Shown here piece by piece: positions 1 through 6,750 of a DNA stretch of 12,869 nucleotides. Source of the stretch: an uncultured Megasphaera sp. GTDB taxonomy: Bacteria > Bacillota > Negativicutes > Veillonellales > Megasphaeraceae. The stretch covers positions 1 to 12,869 of the forward strand of contig NZ_CATWFF010000046.1 of NCBI RefSeq assembly GCF_958350005.1, given 5' to 3'. Below the pieces are notes generated by a model. It did no database searches, was not told where the DNA came from, and saw only the letters and a program-made list of their open reading frames with translations. How positions within the stretch are numbered: the first letter of the stretch is position 1; every line of letters starts with the position of its first letter. Made by a program: the position numbers and the translations under genes.

Positions 1-39
1 ATAAGCAGACAGAGCTAAATTTTAGATTATATCAAATGG

Positions 40-63
40 AATAAAGTATGTAAATACTTTATT
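40..63. repeat. AT-rich palindrome upstream of the ADP-ribosylglycohydrolase gene
   Basis: A 10-bp perfect inverted repeat (arms 40-49 and 54-63, loop GTAA) lies 11 bases before the ribosome site AGGAGG at 75-80. As DNA it is a 24-bp palindrome that could bind a dimeric repressor; as RNA it would be an AU-rich hairpin in the leader. A short T-run follows (63-65), but the stem has almost no G-C pairs, so a terminator role is weak. I see no clear -35/-10 pair in bases 1-60, so the promoter may lie outside the window or overlap the palindrome. Confidence 0.5.
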
Positions 64-89
64 TTGCATTTTACAGGAGGTGTTTCGGA

Positions 90-1121
90 ATGGACGGAGC
101 AGAACGGTTTGCAGGATGCATGCTCGGCGGTGCTGCCGGCGATGCCCTCGGGTATTTGCTTGCTCCCCTGAGTTTGTACCGGATTCGTAAAAAATACGGA
201 CCCTATGGATTGCGGACAGTATTGAAACTGGAATCAAACGGCAAACAGGGCGTCATAGCCGACAATACACAGATGACGCTGTTTACTGCCGATGGCCTGC
301 TGTGGGCCGACCATGACGGACTGACGCCTCAGGAAGGCCTGTATCGTTCGTATATGCGCTGGTACTATACGCAGACCGAACGGATTATTCAGCCTTTTCA
401 GACGGCCTGGATGCATCGGCAGGCTCATGAAGAGCAGTATGACTACGACATGATGGCAGCAGCCTATCTGTTCTTCCGGCGGGGACCGGGCAAAGCCTGC
501 CTCGTATCACTGGCGGCAGGCCATCCCTTTACGGCGGTCTGGCAGGCCAACCGGTGCCGGAGCAGCTCTGTTCTGCGCACGGCCCCGGCAGGGCTGCGGT
601 ATCAGGGCGATCCGGAAAAGGCTTTTGCCGTCGGCGAAGAAGCAGCTGTCCTTACTCATGGCAGCCCCAATGCGGCTATGGCTGCCGGTGCCCTCAGCGC
701 CATGACGGCCCTGCTGGTACAGGGACAGGCCATGGAAACGGCGCTGAACGAAGTGGTGTCTCTGCTGCGCCGCCATGACGGCGGGGAAAAGCTGGCAGAC
801 AGCCTGCTGCAGACGGCTGGCGATGCCGTAAGCGGCGGCGATCCTGTTCAGGCCATGAAGCGCATCGGCCTGGGCTGGGATGCTGTAGAAGCCCTGCTCC
901 TGTCCGTGTACTGCGTCATGCATGGGCAGACCCTGAAAGACGCCGTCATTCTGGCCTGCAATCAGGACGGCAACAGCGATGCCTGCGGCGCTGTAACGGG
1001 CAACCTGGCCGGTGCTCTGTACGGAGAACAGGCCGTTCCCCGCAGCTGGCTCAGCGGCCTGGACGGGGCGGCCATGGCCCGTCATCTGTCTCAGTGCCTG
1101 TATGAACGGTCTCTGGCGTAG
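90..1121 (+). CDS. ADP-ribosylglycohydrolase (DraG/ARH) family protein with altered metal-site residues
   Basis: This 343-residue protein matches the ARH/DraG fold family, which normally removes ADP-ribose from proteins or nucleic acids using two Mg ions. The N-terminus carries the family signature GCMLGGAAGDALG (residues 9-21). The first metal motif reads ADNTQMTLFTA (D58, N59, T60) where relatives have SDDTQM. The second reads QDGNSDACG (D293, N295, D297, A298) where relatives have GDSDS/T. Two acidic metal ligands are therefore Asn and one hydroxyl ligand is Ala, while the rest of each motif is well kept. Length is normal for the family. The ATG at 90 has AGGAGG at 75-80, spacing 9. The next promoter begins 9 bases past the stop, so it is probably monocistronic at its 3' end. 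Family assignment is confident; enzymatic activity is doubtful. Confidence 0.9.
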   Translation: MDGAERFAGCMLGGAAGDALGYLLAPLSLYRIRKKYGPYGLRTVLKLESNGKQGVIADNTQMTLFTADGLLWADHDGLTPQEGLYRSYMRWYYTQTERIIQPFQTAWMHRQAHEEQYDYDMMAAAYLFFRRGPGKACLVSLAAGHPFTAVWQANRCRSSSVLRTAPAGLRYQGDPEKAFAVGEEAAVLTHGSPNAAMAAGALSAMTALLVQGQAMETALNEVVSLLRRHDGGEKLADSLLQTAGDAVSGGDPVQAMKRIGLGWDAVEALLLSVYCVMHGQTLKDAVILACNQDGNSDACGAVTGNLAGALYGEQAVPRSWLSGLDGAAMARHLSQCLYERSLA

Positions 1122-1129
1122 CCCGCGTA

Positions 1130-1157
1130 TTGACAGGGCGGCAATTCTACGTATAAT
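1130..1157 (+). promoter_or_regulatory. Perfect-consensus sigma-A promoter for the IclR gene
   Basis: TTGACA at 1130-1135 and TATAAT at 1152-1157 are separated by 16 bases. Both hexamers match the housekeeping consensus exactly. The predicted start of transcription is near 1164, giving a leader of about 65 bases before the ATG at 1230. The promoter starts only 9 bases after the stop of the upstream gene. Confidence 0.85.
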
Positions 1158-1176
1158 GAATATACAGAACCATAAG

Positions 1177-1194
1177 TTGCAATAATTGTTGCAA
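1177..1194. promoter_or_regulatory. Candidate IclR-family operator (near-palindrome)
   Basis: TTGCAATAATTGTTGCAA is an 18-bp palindrome with 16 of 18 positions symmetric; the arm TTGCAA is itself palindromic, so it also reads as a direct repeat of GTTGCAA. It lies roughly at +13 to +31 of the transcript from the 1130-1157 promoter. IclR-type repressors usually bind short palindromes near their own promoters and often repress themselves. That this site is bound by the product of the next gene is inference. Confidence 0.55.
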
Positions 1195-1229
1195 AGAAGG
1201 GAACAGATTGCCGCTGCAGGGGGGATAGC

Positions 1230-1979
1230 ATGATAGAATCAATTGATCGGGCATTAGCGGTTATGCAGCTGTTTTTACAGGAAGAAGAGCCGCTCAGCAT
1301 TACGCAGATCAGCCGGAAACTGGGCCTTCATAAAAGTACGGTCAGCCGGACCATCGACACGCTGGAAGGACGGGATTTTGTCCGAAAAGATGAAGAAACG
1401 GGCAAATACTGGCTGGGCCTGCAGGTCTATTCCCTGGGAATGCTGTACCGGGAGAAGGAACCGCTCCAGAAGGTGGCCTATCCCTATGCCAAGGCCCTGG
1501 CCATGCAGTGCCGGGAAAGCGTTCACATGACGTCGCTCATTCAGACGGATGCGCCCTGCCCGCAGCATGTCATTCTGGAGAAGATCAAGTCGCCGCAGAC
1601 CGTCGATATTGCGCCGCCTATCGGCTCCATTCGCCCCAGCCACTGCGCAGCTTCCGGCAAATGCCTGCTGGCTTATTCCCCAAAATACCGCGACCGCTAT
1701 GTAGGCTGCAAGCTGCAGAAATTTACGGAATATACCATTACTGACTGGCAGGACCTGCTGCGGGAGCTGGAAGAAATTCGCCGCCGCGGCTATGCTGTGG
1801 AACGGGAAGAAGTCGAGCCGGGCATGGCCTGTGTGGCAGCGCCGATTTTTTCACACCATGAAATCCTGGCGGCTATCAGCGTTTCCTGCCCGCTGTCGCA
1901 CATGACAGCAGAAACGGAATCCCAGATCATTCAGGCCGTACAGAAAACGGCTGCCGATATTACACAGGCCCTGCGCTGA
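1230..1979 (+). CDS. IclR-family transcriptional regulator
   Basis: The 249-residue length and two-domain layout are typical of IclR regulators. Residues 1 to about 65 form a winged helix-turn-helix: ITQISRKLGLHKSTVSRTID (residues 20-39) covers the two helices, followed by a wing ending in KYWLGLQVYSLG. The rest is the IclR effector domain, with the usual small-molecule-pocket motifs SGKCLLAYSP and a late EEVEPGMACVAAPIF. The family commonly controls catabolism of aromatic or organic acids, amino acids or sugars; the ligand cannot be read from the sequence. The ATG at 1230 has a G-rich ribosome site (AGGGGGG, 1218-1224). No catabolic gene is divergent from it or directly downstream; sdaAB-sdaAA lies 8 kb away and I saw no copy of the candidate operator in front of it, so targets outside this window are likely. 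Confidence 0.95.
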   Translation: MIESIDRALAVMQLFLQEEEPLSITQISRKLGLHKSTVSRTIDTLEGRDFVRKDEETGKYWLGLQVYSLGMLYREKEPLQKVAYPYAKALAMQCRESVHMTSLIQTDAPCPQHVILEKIKSPQTVDIAPPIGSIRPSHCAASGKCLLAYSPKYRDRYVGCKLQKFTEYTITDWQDLLRELEEIRRRGYAVEREEVEPGMACVAAPIFSHHEILAAISVSCPLSHMTAETESQIIQAVQKTAADITQALR

Positions 1980-2046
1980 TATCCTGTTATGTATAGTGAA
2001 CTATTTGCTATGCGATTTATGCTAAAATTGAATAAGTAATATGTAT

Positions 2047-2074
2047 TTGACGGAATGGCGTTTTATGGTAAAAT
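2047..2074 (+). promoter_or_regulatory. Promoter for the radical SAM gene
   Basis: TTGACG at 2047-2052 and TAAAAT at 2069-2074 are separated by 16 bases; each differs from consensus at one position. The predicted start near 2081 gives a leader of about 120 bases before the ATG at 2204, long enough to hold the stem-loop at 2105-2153. There is no recognisable terminator between the IclR stop (1979) and this promoter. Confidence 0.65.
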
Positions 2075-2104
2075 GAAGTGTGGACATATCCGTTTTTATA
2101 GTGT

Positions 2105-2153
2105 CTGTATGCTTTCATAAGAAAATCCCATTTATTTTTATGAAAGCGTACGG
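2105..2153 (+). repeat. Long stem-loop in the radical SAM gene leader
   Basis: GCTTTCATAA (2111-2120) and TTATGAAAGC (2138-2147) are a perfect 10-bp inverted repeat. Pairing extends outward and inward to a stem of about 19 bp (2105-2123 with 2135-2153) if three G-U pairs are allowed, with an 11-base loop. No T-run follows on either strand, so it is not an ordinary intrinsic terminator. It sits between the predicted promoter and the start codon, so an mRNA regulatory or stabilising structure, or a DNA operator, are both possible. No known riboswitch class was recognised. Confidence 0.6.
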
Positions 2154-2203
2154 TGTGGGAGCGCATGGAAACAGTATGTCCGAGTTGAGGCGAAGAAAAC
2201 AGG

Positions 2204-3181
2204 ATGAACAGCATAACACAAACCAAGACGGAGTCGGCTTCAGTTGTCAGAAATCCGTACAAGACAAGGGACGGCGGCGCGACGGTAACTGTCTTTGTGC
2301 CGTATAATTGCCGCAATCACTGCCCATTTTGCATCAATAAAGAAGAATATAACGACATGACTGGTTTTTCTGCGGAAAAGATCTGCCGCAGCATTGCCAA
2401 AATGGACGCTATTACGCCATATTGTGACTTTGTATTTACCGGCGGCGAGCCCTTTGCCAACCTGGAATCGCTGCAGCACATGCTGGACCAGATACCGGAA
2501 ACGCACAAGGTATATATCAATACGACCCTGCCGGTGTCGGAATTTCAGACGGAAGACGATATCGTAGCCTTTACAGAACGAAATCGCCATAAGATTACGT
2601 GCATCAACGTGTCGCGGCACATGCAGCACTATGTCGTCGAATCGAATGACCATCTGCTGAATCGTCTTGCCGTGCCGTTCCGCATTAACTGCGTCTTATA
2701 TAAGAACTATCCGGCCCGGGAACTCGTGCCCTATCTGGAACGGTTCCATCAGATTCCCGGCGCGTCTATTCAGTTCCGTTTTGACTATACGGAAACGACG
2801 CCGGAAAACCTGTACGACGAAAGTCACGACGGAATTCTCCGCGATTTGAAGTACATTGCCCGCTATACCGGTCTGGATGGCTGCCGTATGCGCTGCGGAT
2901 TCCATTTCGATTATAAAGGGATGGAACTGACCTATCACAAGACGCTGCCGTACAGCACCATTGTGGAAACGGATGCCCAGAGCGGCGTTACCTATGATAT
3001 TTTGTATGATATTCTGATTAAGCAGAACGGCGATATTCATTCCGACTGGGATGGGACGCTGCTGGACGTCGACGCATACCGTCACGTCGTCTTTGAGCCC
3101 TATGATTTGAAATGGCTCCAGAAAGTACAGGCAGAAACGCCGTCTTCTTCCTATTTGCAGCGGGCCTGCGCCGTCATGTAA
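2204..3181 (+). CDS. Orphan radical SAM protein, substrate unknown
   Basis: This 325-residue protein has the radical SAM cluster motif CRNHCPFC (C36, C40, C43) that binds a 4Fe-4S cluster and S-adenosylmethionine, followed by FTGGEP (residues 78-83), the SAM amino-group contact. The remainder fits a MoaA/anaerobic-enzyme-activase type barrel. The C-terminal part (ILIKQNGDIHSDWDG) sits where SPASM-type enzymes have auxiliary-cluster cysteines, but those cysteines are absent; only GCRMRC and a Cys near the end remain. There is no precursor peptide, transporter or cofactor gene beside it, so no reaction can be assigned. The ATG at 2204 has only a weak, distant ribosome site (GAGG, 2187-2190), so initiation may be poor or controlled by the leader. 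It has its own promoter and terminator and is probably monocistronic. Confidence 0.9.
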   Translation: MNSITQTKTESASVVRNPYKTRDGGATVTVFVPYNCRNHCPFCINKEEYNDMTGFSAEKICRSIAKMDAITPYCDFVFTGGEPFANLESLQHMLDQIPETHKVYINTTLPVSEFQTEDDIVAFTERNRHKITCINVSRHMQHYVVESNDHLLNRLAVPFRINCVLYKNYPARELVPYLERFHQIPGASIQFRFDYTETTPENLYDESHDGILRDLKYIARYTGLDGCRMRCGFHFDYKGMELTYHKTLPYSTIVETDAQSGVTYDILYDILIKQNGDIHSDWDGTLLDVDAYRHVVFEPYDLKWLQKVQAETPSSSYLQRACAVM

Positions 3182-3193
3182 GCTCTAGTATAA

Positions 3194-3227
3194 CCCTGGC
3201 ACGTCTTCGGACGAGCCAGGGCTTTTT
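3194..3227 (+). terminator. Rho-independent terminator after the radical SAM gene
   Basis: CCCTGGC (3194-3200) pairs with GCCAGGG (3215-3221). Inside, CGTC-TTCG-GACG continues the stem across a single A-A mismatch and closes on the very stable C(UUCG)G tetraloop. CTTTTT follows at 3222-3227. It ends the transcript 13 bases past the stop codon. Confidence 0.92.
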
Positions 3228-3242
3228 GCTGTACAGACAGTA

Positions 3243-3269
3243 TTGCGTGTATGAAAAATATGATACAAT
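3243..3269 (+). promoter_or_regulatory. Promoter for addBA
   Basis: TACAAT at 3264-3269 is preceded by TG at 3261-3262, an extended -10 element. TTGCGT at 3243-3248 is a possible -35, but spacing is only 15 bases, so recognition probably rests on the extended -10. It lies just after the preceding terminator and about 45 bases before the addB start, as expected for the helicase-nuclease operon. Confidence 0.55.
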
Positions 3270-3302
3270 ATGAGTAGATTGTAATCTCGGAATACACAGG
3301 AC

Positions 3303-3318
3303 AGGAGGAATGGCAGTG
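3303..3318 (+). promoter_or_regulatory. Ribosome site that selects a GTG start for addB
   Basis: AGGAGG is at 3303-3308. The in-frame ATG at 3310 is only 1 base beyond it, too close for normal initiation. The in-frame GTG at 3316 is 7 bases beyond it, which is optimal, and gives a protein beginning MAVTVVFGKGSGGKT, with the Walker A loop placed as in other AddB proteins. Confidence 0.7.
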
Positions 3319-6300
3319 GCAGTAACGGTAGTATTTGGCAAAGGAAGCGGCGGAAAGACGCAGTATTGCTGTTCACAGATTGCAGCCTGGACGGCTCAGG
3401 GCGGCCGGGCGCTGCTCATCGTACCGGATCAGGCGTCGTATAATGCAGAACGGCAGCTGGCAGCTTCCATGCCGGGCCGCGGGTTTCGGGGCGTCCAGGT
3501 CGTCGGCTTTTCCCGTCTGGCCTACCGGGTCTTTCAGGAACGGGGCAAAGAACATGCGTCCCTGTCCGAGTTGTCCCGCCGTATTATGGTGCGGCGCATT
3601 TTGCGCCGCCATCAGGAGGAGCTGTCCGTCCTGCAGACTGCAGCCGGGCAGGATACGTTTGCTGCTTCAGCCAGTCGGTTTATTCTGGAATGCCGGTCTT
3701 TCTGCATTGGTCCGGAAGCGCTGCGGCAGGCGGCGCAGTCCCTGGGCGAGCAGACGCTGGCCAGGAAACTGCAGGATATGGCTGTGCTTTACGACGCATA
3801 CGAGCAGTTTCTGCAGGACCATTTCGGCAGCGCCGATGACGTCATGACCTTGCTGGCCCGGGAAATCGGCTCCTATACGTTTCTCCAGGGTGCCCGCATC
3901 TGGGTAGATGGGTTTCAGTGGTTTACGCCGCAGCAGCTGGAAGTTCTGCGTCTTGCCGAAAAAGGGGCCCGTTCCATGACCATTACGCTGACCATGGATC
4001 CGGAACATTTGTCTGACCAGGCCCGGGAAACGGCGCTGTTTCACCGTCCCTATGAAGTATACCGCGATTTGCAGCACCTCTTTCCCCAGCTGGAAACGGT
4101 AACGGTCTCACCGCAGCCGGCAAAGGGAATCGCCCAGTTTGTAGCAGATTTTTTCCATGCTGTGCCCCAAAAGCGCACGGTGCCGGTCGAAGGCCTGTCC
4201 CTGTTGGAGTGCAGTACGCGGGAAGCTGAACTCGACGCCGCAGCCCGGCAGATTCTGGCCCTGTGCCGGCAGGGATACCGGTATCGGGATATGCTCATCC
4301 TGGTTCGCAGCGGCGATGTGTATCATCACGCAGCGGAACGGGTGTTTTCCCGCTATGGCATTCCCTTTTTCAGCGATTACCGCCGGCCCATGCTGTCCCA
4401 TCCCGTAGCGGAAGCGGCGACGGCTCTGCTCGACGTCTTTCGCAGCCGCTGGTCCTATGATGCCATGTTCCGTCTGCTGAAATCCGATTTGTTTCCCATC
4501 AGCCGGGCTGATGCCGATGAGCTGGAAAATTACTGCCTGGCTTACGGTATTCAGGGCTATCACTGGCTCAGCGGCCAGGACTGGAACTATGGGCGAAATC
4601 CCTATCTCGAAGCCAGCCACAGCGTCGATGCCGGCGAAGAAGAGAAGCTCCGGAGAATCAATGCTATCCGGCAGGACGTGTGCCGCCGCCTGCTGCCGTT
4701 CTGGGAGGATGCACAGCACGACCATGCTCTGACAGAATGGTGCAGCCTTCTGTATCACTGGCTTGCAGCGCTGGAAACGCCGCAGACCCTGCGCCGCTGG
4801 AAAGAAGACGACGAAGAAGCTGGCGATTCGGAAGGCGCGAAAGAGCATGAACAGGTGTGGAAAGGGCTCCTTTCCTTCCTGGATGAAATCGTTCATCTCT
4901 GCGGTGACGATGTGGTGACGCTGGAAGAATTTTATACCATGCTGACTGATGGGCTCAAGGACCTGACGTTCAGCCTGATTCCGCCGACGCTGGATCACGT
5001 AACGCTGACAGCAGTGGACCGGGGCTATACGATGCGGGCCCGGGCCGTCTTTCTCTGCGGTGTCAATGACGGTATATTCCCGCAGCGATGCAGTGAAGAA
5101 GGTATTCTCAGCGATACGGAACGGCGCCGCCTGACTGCTCTGGGCGTCAAGCTGGGCCCAGGCGGGCGGTTCCGGTCGTTTCAGGAAAAATTCCTCTTCT
5201 ATCTGGCTGTTACGCGGACAACAGAACGGCTGTGTATTTCCTACATCATGGCCGGCGAAGACGGCGATGCCCTGGAACCGTCGGCGTGGGTGCGGCAGCT
5301 GGAAGCCAATGGCTATGTCGCTGCCGTAACCCGCGTATCGGGCAGCCCCGAAGCAGGGCAGGAACGGGACTATCTGATGGCCATGCCGGCGGCCCTGGCG
5401 TGGCTGCCGGAAAAACTGCGCCCTGTTGCTGAAGGGGAGAAGACCGACAATATCTGGTGGAGTCTGTACGACTGGGCCTGCAGCCACGGATGGCATGACC
5501 GGGCCCGTCGTGCAGTACAGGGACTGTTTTACTCCAATCAGCCGGCGCCGCTGCCGCCGTCTCTCGTGCGCCGCCTCTATGCTCCTGATGGAACTCTGCG
5601 CGGCTCGGTGACGAAGTTCGAACAATACCGCAGCTGTCCCTTTGCCTATTTTTCCCGCTATGGCCTGAATCTGGAAGAACGGCCTATGTACCGCTTTGCC
5701 GCTCCCGATCTGGGCATGCTCGTTCACGGGGCGCTGCGCATTCTGGGCGACGATCTGCTGGCTCAGAAAAAGCAGTGGCATGACCTGCCGCCTGAGGCCA
5801 TACCGGCCCTGTGTCGGGATGCGACGGAAAAACTGGCGCCCTATGTGCAGCACGATATTCTCATGACCAATGCCTATTTTGCTCATATCAAAGAACGGCT
5901 TATACAGACCCTGACGCGGACAGTGCGCCGTCTCTGCCAGTTCAGTGCCGTATCAGACTTTCATATGGAAGGACTGGAAAAATCCTTTGGCCGCAAGGGC
6001 AGTACGTGGGAAGCCCTGCGTTTTACCTTGCCGGACGGATTGGAAGTCATCGTGAGCGGCCAGATTGACCGCATCGACACCATGCGGTCAGGCCATACAA
6101 AATACGTCGTCGTTATCGACTATAAGTCAGGCCGGAAAAAGCTGGCTCTCGATCAGGTCTATGCCGGACTGGAACTGCAGCTTCTGACCTATATGTACGT
6201 GGCTCTGCTCAATATTGGCGGCGACGCCATGCCGGCAGCTATTCTGTACTGTTATGTCCGCAATGACAAGACGACCCTTGACCACGCCGTGACAGACGAA

Positions 6301-6750
6301 GAAAAGCAGCAGCTCTACGATAAAAGCAGCCGTCTCAGCGGCTTTTACCTGAATGACGGCACAGTCATGCAGGCTCTGGATACGTCTATGCAGGACTATT
6401 CTGCCTTTTTGACGATGCGCCTGAAAAAAGACGGCACTATGAGTAATTCCGGCAATACCATGTACGATGAACTGGGATGGCAGCATCTGCTGGACCTGGC
6501 GAAACGGCGCATTGTGGAAATTGCCGAATCCATCAGCGAAGGCGATATTGCCGTCCGGCCTTTGCTCCTGGGCTCGCTCAGCCCGTGCCGGTACTGTCCG
6601 TACCATGGGATCTGCCGGTTTGACGTGCAGCTGGGGGACAACACGTACGATACGACAGCCAATCTGTCTAAAGAAGAATTGCTGAAACGAATGGATGAAG
6701 AAGGAGGAGATACGCATGGCCTGGACACCGGATCAGCAGGCAGCCATTGA
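3316..6750 (+). CDS. addB: AddB (RexB-type) helicase-nuclease subunit
   Basis: This 1144-residue protein (GTG start) is the AddB subunit of the AddAB complex, which resects double-strand breaks and loads RecA; length is normal for the family. Residue numbers here count from the upstream ATG at 3310. A Walker A loop GKGSGGKT lies at the N-terminus (10-17). The middle is a UvrD-like but largely non-motor region. The C-terminus is the AddB nuclease: GQIDRID, then DYKSG (D937, K939), then the helix QLLTYMY. The four cysteines of the structural 4Fe-4S cluster are present: C776 in SCPFAYF and C1093, C1096, C1102 in PCRYCPYHGIC. Nuclease and cluster therefore look intact. It overlaps addA by 35 bases, consistent with translational coupling and equal subunit production. 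Identification rests on these ordered motifs and the addA neighbour. Confidence 0.97.
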   Translation: MAVTVVFGKGSGGKTQYCCSQIAAWTAQGGRALLIVPDQASYNAERQLAASMPGRGFRGVQVVGFSRLAYRVFQERGKEHASLSELSRRIMVRRILRRHQEELSVLQTAAGQDTFAASASRFILECRSFCIGPEALRQAAQSLGEQTLARKLQDMAVLYDAYEQFLQDHFGSADDVMTLLAREIGSYTFLQGARIWVDGFQWFTPQQLEVLRLAEKGARSMTITLTMDPEHLSDQARETALFHRPYEVYRDLQHLFPQLETVTVSPQPAKGIAQFVADFFHAVPQKRTVPVEGLSLLECSTREAELDAAARQILALCRQGYRYRDMLILVRSGDVYHHAAERVFSRYGIPFFSDYRRPMLSHPVAEAATALLDVFRSRWSYDAMFRLLKSDLFPISRADADELENYCLAYGIQGYHWLSGQDWNYGRNPYLEASHSVDAGEEEKLRRINAIRQDVCRRLLPFWEDAQHDHALTEWCSLLYHWLAALETPQTLRRWKEDDEEAGDSEGAKEHEQVWKGLLSFLDEIVHLCGDDVVTLEEFYTMLTDGLKDLTFSLIPPTLDHVTLTAVDRGYTMRARAVFLCGVNDGIFPQRCSEEGILSDTERRRLTALGVKLGPGGRFRSFQEKFLFYLAVTRTTERLCISYIMAGEDGDALEPSAWVRQLEANGYVAAVTRVSGSPEAGQERDYLMAMPAALAWLPEKLRPVAEGEKTDNIWWSLYDWACSHGWHDRARRAVQGLFYSNQPAPLPPSLVRRLYAPDGTLRGSVTKFEQYRSCPFAYFSRYGLNLEERPMYRFAAPDLGMLVHGALRILGDDLLAQKKQWHDLPPEAIPALCRDATEKLAPYVQHDILMTNAYFAHIKERLIQTLTRTVRRLCQFSAVSDFHMEGLEKSFGRKGSTWEALRFTLPDGLEVIVSGQIDRIDTMRSGHTKYVVVIDYKSGRKKLALDQVYAGLELQLLTYMYVALLNIGGDAMPAAILYCYVRNDKTTLDHAVTDEEKQQLYDKSSRLSGFYLNDGTVMQALDTSMQDYSAFLTMRLKKDGTMSNSGNTMYDELGWQHLLDLAKRRIVEIAESISEGDIAVRPLLLGSLSPCRYCPYHGICRFDVQLGDNTYDTTANLSKEELLKRMDEEGGDTHGLDTGSAGSH
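6702..6718 (+). promoter_or_regulatory. Ribosome site that selects the addA start inside addB
   Basis: AGGAGG at 6702-6707 is 8 bases before the ATG at 6716. A further in-frame ATG at 6695 lies upstream of this site and lacks its own. The chosen start gives MAWTPDQQ, which places the adenine-contacting Q-motif glutamine (Q7/Q8) right at the N-terminus as in other UvrD-like helicases. Confidence 0.85.

Noticed and set aside
1993..2004. Small palindrome ATAGT-GA-ACTAT after the IclR gene
   Set aside because: Only 5-bp arms in AT-rich DNA; likely by chance and not positioned at the predicted promoter.
2080..2307. 75-codon plus-strand frame overlapping the radical SAM start
   Set aside because: Starts at the predicted transcription start with no ribosome site and is out of frame with the well-supported radical SAM gene; its sequence is explained by the leader stem-loop.
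3228..3239. CTGTACAGACAG as a LexA-type SOS box before addB
   Set aside because: The CTGT/ACAG half-sites have a spacing of 4, not the 8 of the proteobacterial box, and it does not match the Bacillus-type box.
4108..5886. 592-codon open frame on the minus strand inside addB
   Set aside because: It lies fully antisense to addB, whose motifs are intact, has no ribosome site, and its His/Arg/Gln-rich translation is what GC-rich antisense frames usually give.
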